From the NCBI GenBank assembly GCA_029940175.1, contig JAOZRM010000064.1, positions 3,785 through 14,658 of the forward strand: 10,874 bases of DNA. The letters run 5' to 3'. A program made the translations under genes and the position numbers. Below, one piece after another: positions 6,909 to 10,874 of this stretch; within the stretch, counting starts at the first letter, position 1; every line of letters starts with the position of its first letter. This DNA comes from Candidatus Sabulitectum sp. (GTDB lineage: Bacteria; Fermentibacterota; Fermentibacteria; Fermentibacterales; JCC-6). The notes under the pieces are model-generated. The model saw only the letters and a program-made list of their open reading frames with translations, did no database searches and had not been told where the DNA came from.

Positions 6909-6915
6909 ACCCAAA

Positions 6916-6922
6916 CCCCTTT
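6916..6922 (-). promoter_or_regulatory. Ribosome binding site that decides the HU TTG start
   Basis: The minus-strand sequence AAAGGGG lies 7 nt upstream of the TTG at 6908. No comparable site precedes the alternative GTG at 6938, so this site supports the 90-residue HU form. Confidence 0.65.
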
Positions 6923-6959
6923 CTCGTTTTTTAACCACACAAAAACACGGCGATAACGT

Positions 6960-6988
6960 ACATTAGAGCAGAGAAAGCCCTTTGTCAA
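6960..6988 (-). promoter_or_regulatory. Sigma70-type promoter of the HU gene
   Basis: A perfect -35 hexamer TTGACA (6988-6983) is spaced 17 nt from TAATGT (6965-6960), which keeps the most conserved first, second and last bases of the -10 box. Transcription would begin near 6953, giving a leader of about 45 nt. The promoter lies in the gap between the lptD stop and HU. Confidence 0.75.
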
Positions 6989-7003
6989 GTCTTTCAGTGA
7001 AGA

Positions 7004-9169
7004 TTAAAAACTGCTTGTGTGCTGTTCAACCTTTATATCCGGGAAAGCTTTTATGTTGATCCGGAAATAAAAGCCGGAATCAATGTCTGAAACATGCCTT
7101 GTGAATATCGCTTCCCAACTGTCTAGATCGCGCATTATGGAGTAGTCCTGGCCAATAAAATCATCATTTGTGATATCGTAATAAGCTCCATAATTTAATG
7201 CCCAGCGGGTCGTCAGATTTAGATTCGCAGTTAATCTGAGCTTGTTGAGATCGTCATCCTCACTGTACAGGGATGGTCTCCAGTTGTGAGAAAGGTTCAA
7301 TCTCCATGAAAGTGGTGTAAGAATAAAACCCGAATCAGGTTGCATTGTGGGGTCATTTCCTGAGAGCTGAAGACTGGTTGTTATGGAAAGGTTCTCGGCT
7401 TTTCCGGAGTATGTGCTGTATGAGCTATTGATTCGAGAGGAAATCCATTGAGCAGGTGTCAGGTTCAAGCTGGCGGTAATGGGTGAGAATTCTTCTTCTT
7501 CCCGGTCTGGACTCCAGCTTGAAGACAATGAAAATTCTGCAAGAGATCTTCTATCAACGGTTCCTCTTCTAAGGCGCTTGCCTTCAAGTACATTTAGAAG
7601 AGAGAATGTAACAACGGTTCCAGAAGAGGGCAGTGATAAATCGCTGAAACGGTAGTACAGAGAGTCTGCATCTTCTGCTGTGTGCAAGCTTCCGTCTGTT
7701 GCAAGGTACTTATCCGGTGCCCAGCTTGTTGAAATTGAAGGAGAGATCGTATGGCGGAGAATGGAATATCCTGCAAAGCCAGAAGAGAACATTCCGTAAA
7801 TGTCCGTGGAAAGAGAAAGACCGATAGAACTGTGAAGCCATCCTGGCAATCTGTTCCCCTGAATATCTCTGTCATATACGGTTCCTGTTGTTTTCAACCA
7901 TGGAGATATGGCCAGTATACCCCCCAGTCGGTTGGAACCACTGATTGCGGAAGATAATCTCAGACCAGCATTGTAGAGAGATGAATCTTCCCACTCTGTT
8001 TTTTCGGTAAGGTAGTGTGAGCTGAAATTCCAGTACAGACTGTGCCAGATGTGTTGATCAGCAGGGTTGGATGGCGGGTTGAACACAGGTGCTGATGGAT
8101 GATTGTATCTTAAATCCGGTGCAGTGAGCTCTGAAAGAACTTCGTTATCAATAGTATCAGCGAGAGCATCAAGATACTCGGTATATTCAAAACTTACCTG
8201 AGCACTGCCTCCGGCTATATTCCTGGACAAGGAGAGCCATGATCGAAGCTGTCCCTCCATTCTGTCCTGGGGGTTCTGCTGCGTCTCCTCAAGGTAGGAT
8301 CTGTCACTGACAAAGTTGCCAGTCAGTCGAACCATTGTTCCATCTGGAAGTTCCTGTGTATGCAATGTCTCAAGAAGCCACCTGTCCCGACTGTTCTCAA
8401 ACTGGCGACGCCATTGAAGCCTGCTTCTGCCATTCATTACGTAGCGGAGACTGTGTCTTTCTGTCATGGTAACCTGGAATCTTGTTTTTTCCATTAGATC
8501 CGCACTGACAAGAAGGTCTATGTAATCCGAGAAGCCAAAGTAGTATCCGATCTTTCTAATATATCTGCCGTCACGGGAGGAAGATCCAAGGGTAGGGATG
8601 GTGAAGCCGGATGATCGTCCTCTCCTGATGGGAAACACAGCATAGGGAAGCCAGAATATCGGAGTATCCTGCACATACAGAATAATTGGTTTGGCCACAG
8701 CTTTATCGTCGGGATAGACTTTCATCACTTCAGCCCAGAAAAAGTAATCAAAGGTGTCTTTTTCACAGGAAGTGAAAACTACGTTGGTCAGATTGAATTC
8801 ATCTCTGCTCAGCATTGTAACAGTTTCACTGTTATACTGAGCTCTGTCATAGAATGAGGTAGTGGAGAAAGTTCTGGCTGTGGCAGTTGGAATGTGATAG
8901 ATCAATGCAGTGCCAGTGGCGTCAACTCCGCTGTCGGTAAGTTCAACATTGCCAGTTGCAGTAACTATCTCATCAGTTGACAAGTACTTAATGGTGTCTG
9001 CAGCAATACTCATCTGTCTGTGTTCAATGGAAGCAGTTCCCATCAGAACCAGATTCTCATTGGCAATGCTGAAAACAAGCGAATCCGCACCGTATGACAT
9101 TGATTGCATTGGCTCTGTACCGGTAGAATCCGGTTGGGAGACCAGAAGAAAAAGACAGATCCCTAGCAT
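7004..9169 (-). CDS. lptD: LPS-assembly outer membrane protein LptD (OstA), short FCB-like form
   Basis: Predicted outer-membrane beta barrel that inserts lipopolysaccharide into the outer leaflet. The 721-residue product begins with a short hydrophobic leader (LGICLFLLVS). Residues 25-110 are an LptA-like jellyroll (repeated strands such as ADTIKYLSTDEIVTATGNVEL). The family block follows at 167-195 (VQDTPIFWLPYAVFPIRRGR, SGFTIPTLG) and then GYYFGFSDYIDLLVSADL, typical of LptD in the Bacteroidetes/FCB style. The rest, to the end, is amphipathic strands of a barrel. Only two cysteines are present, C5 in the leader and C135, so the two disulfides that control E. coli LptD cannot form. The ATG overlaps the ROK kinase stop by 7 nt and an in-frame TGA lies upstream with no other start between. 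LptE and the inner-membrane Lpt genes are not in view. Confidence 0.9.
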   Translation of the reverse strand: MLGICLFLLVSQPDSTGTEPMQSMSYGADSLVFSIANENLVLMGTASIEHRQMSIAADTIKYLSTDEIVTATGNVELTDSGVDATGTALIYHIPTATARTFSTTSFYDRAQYNSETVTMLSRDEFNLTNVVFTSCEKDTFDYFFWAEVMKVYPDDKAVAKPIILYVQDTPIFWLPYAVFPIRRGRSSGFTIPTLGSSSRDGRYIRKIGYYFGFSDYIDLLVSADLMEKTRFQVTMTERHSLRYVMNGRSRLQWRRQFENSRDRWLLETLHTQELPDGTMVRLTGNFVSDRSYLEETQQNPQDRMEGQLRSWLSLSRNIAGGSAQVSFEYTEYLDALADTIDNEVLSELTAPDLRYNHPSAPVFNPPSNPADQHIWHSLYWNFSSHYLTEKTEWEDSSLYNAGLRLSSAISGSNRLGGILAISPWLKTTGTVYDRDIQGNRLPGWLHSSIGLSLSTDIYGMFSSGFAGYSILRHTISPSISTSWAPDKYLATDGSLHTAEDADSLYYRFSDLSLPSSGTVVTFSLLNVLEGKRLRRGTVDRRSLAEFSLSSSWSPDREEEEFSPITASLNLTPAQWISSRINSSYSTYSGKAENLSITTSLQLSGNDPTMQPDSGFILTPLSWRLNLSHNWRPSLYSEDDDLNKLRLTANLNLTTRWALNYGAYYDITNDDFIGQDYSIMRDLDSWEAIFTRHVSDIDSGFYFRINIKAFPDIKVEQHTSSF

Positions 9170-10062
9170 TGTGAACCAGCCATTGATGCTGCCCCGAATG
9201 CTCCCGCTTCAGGTGAATCCTCAAGAACAGAGATATTCCACCTGTGCTTGCAGCGTTTTTTGTACTCCTCCATGGCAGCTGTTTCAAAGAGGTGCGCTGT
9301 GGCCGAGAGTCCTCCACCTAGAAAAAAGCCCATCGGAGAAAAACAATTCGCAAGATTTGCAAGTCCGATGCCCACCCATCTGCCATACTCTCTGAAAGCT
9401 TCAATAGCGGGGATTCTTCCCATAGATGCCAGAAGTGATATCTGCTCTGGAGGGACTATTTCCCCTGACAGTCTTTTGTAGTACCACTGCAGGGCTTCTT
9501 TGCCGGCATATCTTTCCCAGCAGCCATCTGAGCCACAGGAACAGGGAATTCCTCCTTCACGGACTGTTGAATGACCGAATTCGCCGGAGTAACCAGTTCC
9601 GTAAACAATCTGACCCTGGTTGATTATTGTTCCTCCGATCCCTGTGCCAAGAGTAACAAACAGCCAGAGACCTTCCTGCGGGATCTGGCCAGAGTTAATC
9701 GCTCCTATGGCAAATGCATTGCAGTCATTGTCAACGATCACCGGAACATTAAGGAGGTCTCTCAGAATATCCCCAGCGTTAATACCGCTCCACAGTGGCA
9801 GATTCGGGCTGAATCGTATCACCCCTCCAGCAGCTCGATCTATGAGTCCTGCTGTACCAAGGCCAACTGCTCTTAATTCTGTTTTCTCGGCAAGAATAAG
9901 CTGGGAAATTCTTTTCAGCAGGTTTTCCGGGTTGCAGTTTACACCGGTTGGTAATGTATCAACGATTCTGAAAGCTCCCGCAGTTATGCATCCGATCTTT
10001 GCACTGGTGCCACCTACGTCAATGCCCCAGCATGTTTCCAAGGACTTATTTCTATATCCCAA
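9163..10062 (-). CDS. ROK-family sugar kinase (glucokinase or N-acetylhexosamine kinase type)
   Basis: Cytoplasmic ATP-dependent sugar kinase of 299 residues, normal length for the family. Seen in order: phosphate-binding DVGGTSAK at 15-22, the catalytic DNDCNA block at 111-116 with D113 as the likely base, ATP-binding GTGIGG at 139-144, and the ROK signature GEFGH at 160-164 followed by the zinc site C174-S-C-G-S-D-G-C181-W-E. It has no N-terminal winged helix, so it is an enzyme rather than a ROK repressor. The substrate (glucose, GlcNAc, ManNAc, other) cannot be decided. The start is TTG at 10062, with GGGGAG just upstream; an in-frame TAA five codons before it leaves no ATG or GTG option that keeps the phosphate-binding loop. 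It overlaps the upstream binding-protein gene by 11 nt and lptD by 7 nt. Confidence 0.92.
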   Translation of the reverse strand: MGYRNKSLETCWGIDVGGTSAKIGCITAGAFRIVDTLPTGVNCNPENLLKRISQLILAEKTELRAVGLGTAGLIDRAAGGVIRFSPNLPLWSGINAGDILRDLLNVPVIVDNDCNAFAIGAINSGQIPQEGLWLFVTLGTGIGGTIINQGQIVYGTGYSGEFGHSTVREGGIPCSCGSDGCWERYAGKEALQWYYKRLSGEIVPPEQISLLASMGRIPAIEAFREYGRWVGIGLANLANCFSPMGFFLGGGLSATAHLFETAAMEEYKKRCKHRWNISVLEDSPEAGAFGAASMAGSQC

Positions 10063-10874
10063 TGATCTCCCCGTCAGTTACTGTCATCATTGGCCATGAT
10101 ATTCTAGTTTCTGTGTCGCTTCCAAGAACACATCTTCCAGAAGCGCCAAACCAGGGCCCCATGGAAGCAAGTTTCCTGGATATTCTACTTCTTGTGGGGT
10201 TTGAGGTCTGATCCCACGCGTCCAGCATCATACTTGCTGCGTCATAGCCCTGAGCAGCAATTGCCGTAGGCTCTTCTCCATAGTTTCTGTTGTAATTGTA
10301 AACAAATCCCGCTGTTTCAGGATAGAGAGAGTTCAGGCCGAAAGCAACTGTAAAGATTGCGCCCTCAACGTATTCTCCACCGTGTCGCAGCAACAGATCA
10401 TCATCCCAGCCTGATGTGCCGAACAGGGGTACTTCAAGTCGGTAGAATCTCAATTGAGGTGCAATCTGAACTGCATCCCAGGCAGATACAGGAAGAAAGA
10501 TTGCCTGAGGAGAATGGGCTTTTACTGCAGTTATCTGAGTCCTGAAATCGGTATCTCCAGGCTGATATCCCTGGGATGAGACCACTGTTCCACCCATTCT
10601 TTCCACCACTGCTCTAAATTGCTCTGCTTCCCCGGATGCTGTTGCTGTATAGGGATAGATTACACCGAAACGGGTGAACCCCTGGTCCCTGATGGCATAT
10701 TCAGCCACCGCTGCCGCCTGATTGCCTCCACTGATAACCAGTCTGAATACCGGGCTGCCAATTCTATCAACATCTCCTGAGGTAGCTGTAGGTGAAAGCA
10801 GAGAGATTCCTTCTCGTTCTGCAATAGATGCAGCCGAAAGTGTGGAAGAACTTGTAAGCGGGCCAAGAATTGCA
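10052..10874 (-). CDS. Type-I periplasmic binding protein (LivJ/LpoA-like), 5' end outside window
   Basis: About 274 C-terminal residues are visible; the frame stays open to the right edge, so the N-terminus, and any signal peptide, is missing. The sequence follows the leucine-binding-protein fold (Peripla_BP_6): ILGPLTSSSTLSAASIAERE and GISLLSPTATSG in the first lobe, VFRLVISGGNQAAAVAEYA, then GFTRFGVIYPYTATASGEAE, the hinge-side GGTVVSSQGYQPGDTDFRTQ, and FGTSGWDDD. The C-terminus GASGRCVLGSDTETR, ending in TVTDGEI, is typical of this fold. Either a solute receptor of a branched-chain amino-acid-type ABC transporter or an outer-membrane penicillin-binding-protein activator (LpoA/LppC-like) would fit. 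No permease gene is seen, and the downstream neighbours (ROK kinase, lptD) lean towards an envelope role, but this is weak. Confidence 0.85.
   Translation of the reverse strand, partial: AILGPLTSSSTLSAASIAEREGISLLSPTATSGDVDRIGSPVFRLVISGGNQAAAVAEYAIRDQGFTRFGVIYPYTATASGEAEQFRAVVERMGGTVVSSQGYQPGDTDFRTQITAVKAHSPQAIFLPVSAWDAVQIAPQLRFYRLEVPLFGTSGWDDDLLLRHGGEYVEGAIFTVAFGLNSLYPETAGFVYNYNRNYGEEPTAIAAQGYDAASMMLDAWDQTSNPTRSRISRKLASMGPWFGASGRCVLGSDTETRISWPMMTVTDGEIIGI

Noticed and set aside
8910..9395. 161-codon plus-strand open frame opposite lptD and the ROK kinase
   Set aside because: It is antisense to two well-supported genes, shows no domain and has no promoter or ribosome site; a shadow frame.
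9620..10099. 159-codon plus-strand open frame opposite the ROK kinase
   Set aside because: Antisense to a gene with complete catalytic motifs; no protein-like features of its own.
1..10874. Mobile element, CRISPR array, phage or defence system, tRNA or rRNA
   Set aside because: No transposase or integrase motifs, no spaced direct repeats, no terminal inverted repeats and no tRNA-like folds were seen; genes are housekeeping and envelope types.

Overview
The window reads as a piece of the chromosome of a diderm (Gram-negative) bacterium with moderate GC content and very tight gene packing. The evidence for an outer membrane is an LptD-type lipopolysaccharide exporter, signal-peptide proteins and a lipid-linked glycan module. 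The LptD is of the short type I associate with the Bacteroidetes/FCB side of the tree. I cannot place the organism more precisely from this sequence; an FCB-group or related candidate phylum is an inference. No tRNA, rRNA, CRISPR array, transposase or phage gene is visible.

Layout, left to right. (1) Positions 1-2206, minus strand: a redox operon running trxA (thioredoxin) -> trxB (NADPH thioredoxin reductase) -> a two-fold thioredoxin-like protein resembling the detached N-terminal domain of AhpF -> a secreted protein cut by the window edge. (2) Positions 2207-2423: a divergent regulatory gap with a good sigma70-type promoter for the plus-strand gene. (3) Positions 2424-2825, plus strand: a small acidic secreted coiled-coil protein, the only plus-strand gene, ended by a perfect 10-bp hairpin shared with the convergent neighbour. 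(4) Positions 2874-6490, minus strand: a three-gene glycan operon, radical SAM enzyme -> family 2 glycosyltransferase -> polyprenyl-phosphate sugar phosphotransferase. (5) Positions 6592-6988: a single-gene HU unit with its own TTGACA promoter and a textbook intrinsic terminator. (6) Positions 7004-10874, minus strand: overlapping genes for a type-I periplasmic binding protein (5' end cut off), a ROK-family sugar kinase and LptD.

How the genes fit together. The redox operon supplies a full NADPH -> TrxB -> dithiol carrier chain with two possible acceptors, TrxA (CGPC) and the AhpF-NTD-like protein (CPHC). The glycan operon can start a lipid-linked saccharide (phosphotransferase), extend it (glycosyltransferase) and perhaps modify a lipid or sugar (radical SAM). 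LptD and the glycan operon together point to envelope construction, although they are separate transcription units on either side of HU. Three of the nine complete genes (radical SAM, ROK kinase, HU) appear to start at TTG, two of them forced by in-frame stops just upstream. I see no clearly novel defence or mobile system. The most interesting items are the split AhpF-like redox operon, the radical SAM/glycan module, the coiled-coil secreted protein, and the overlap of a sugar kinase with lptD.
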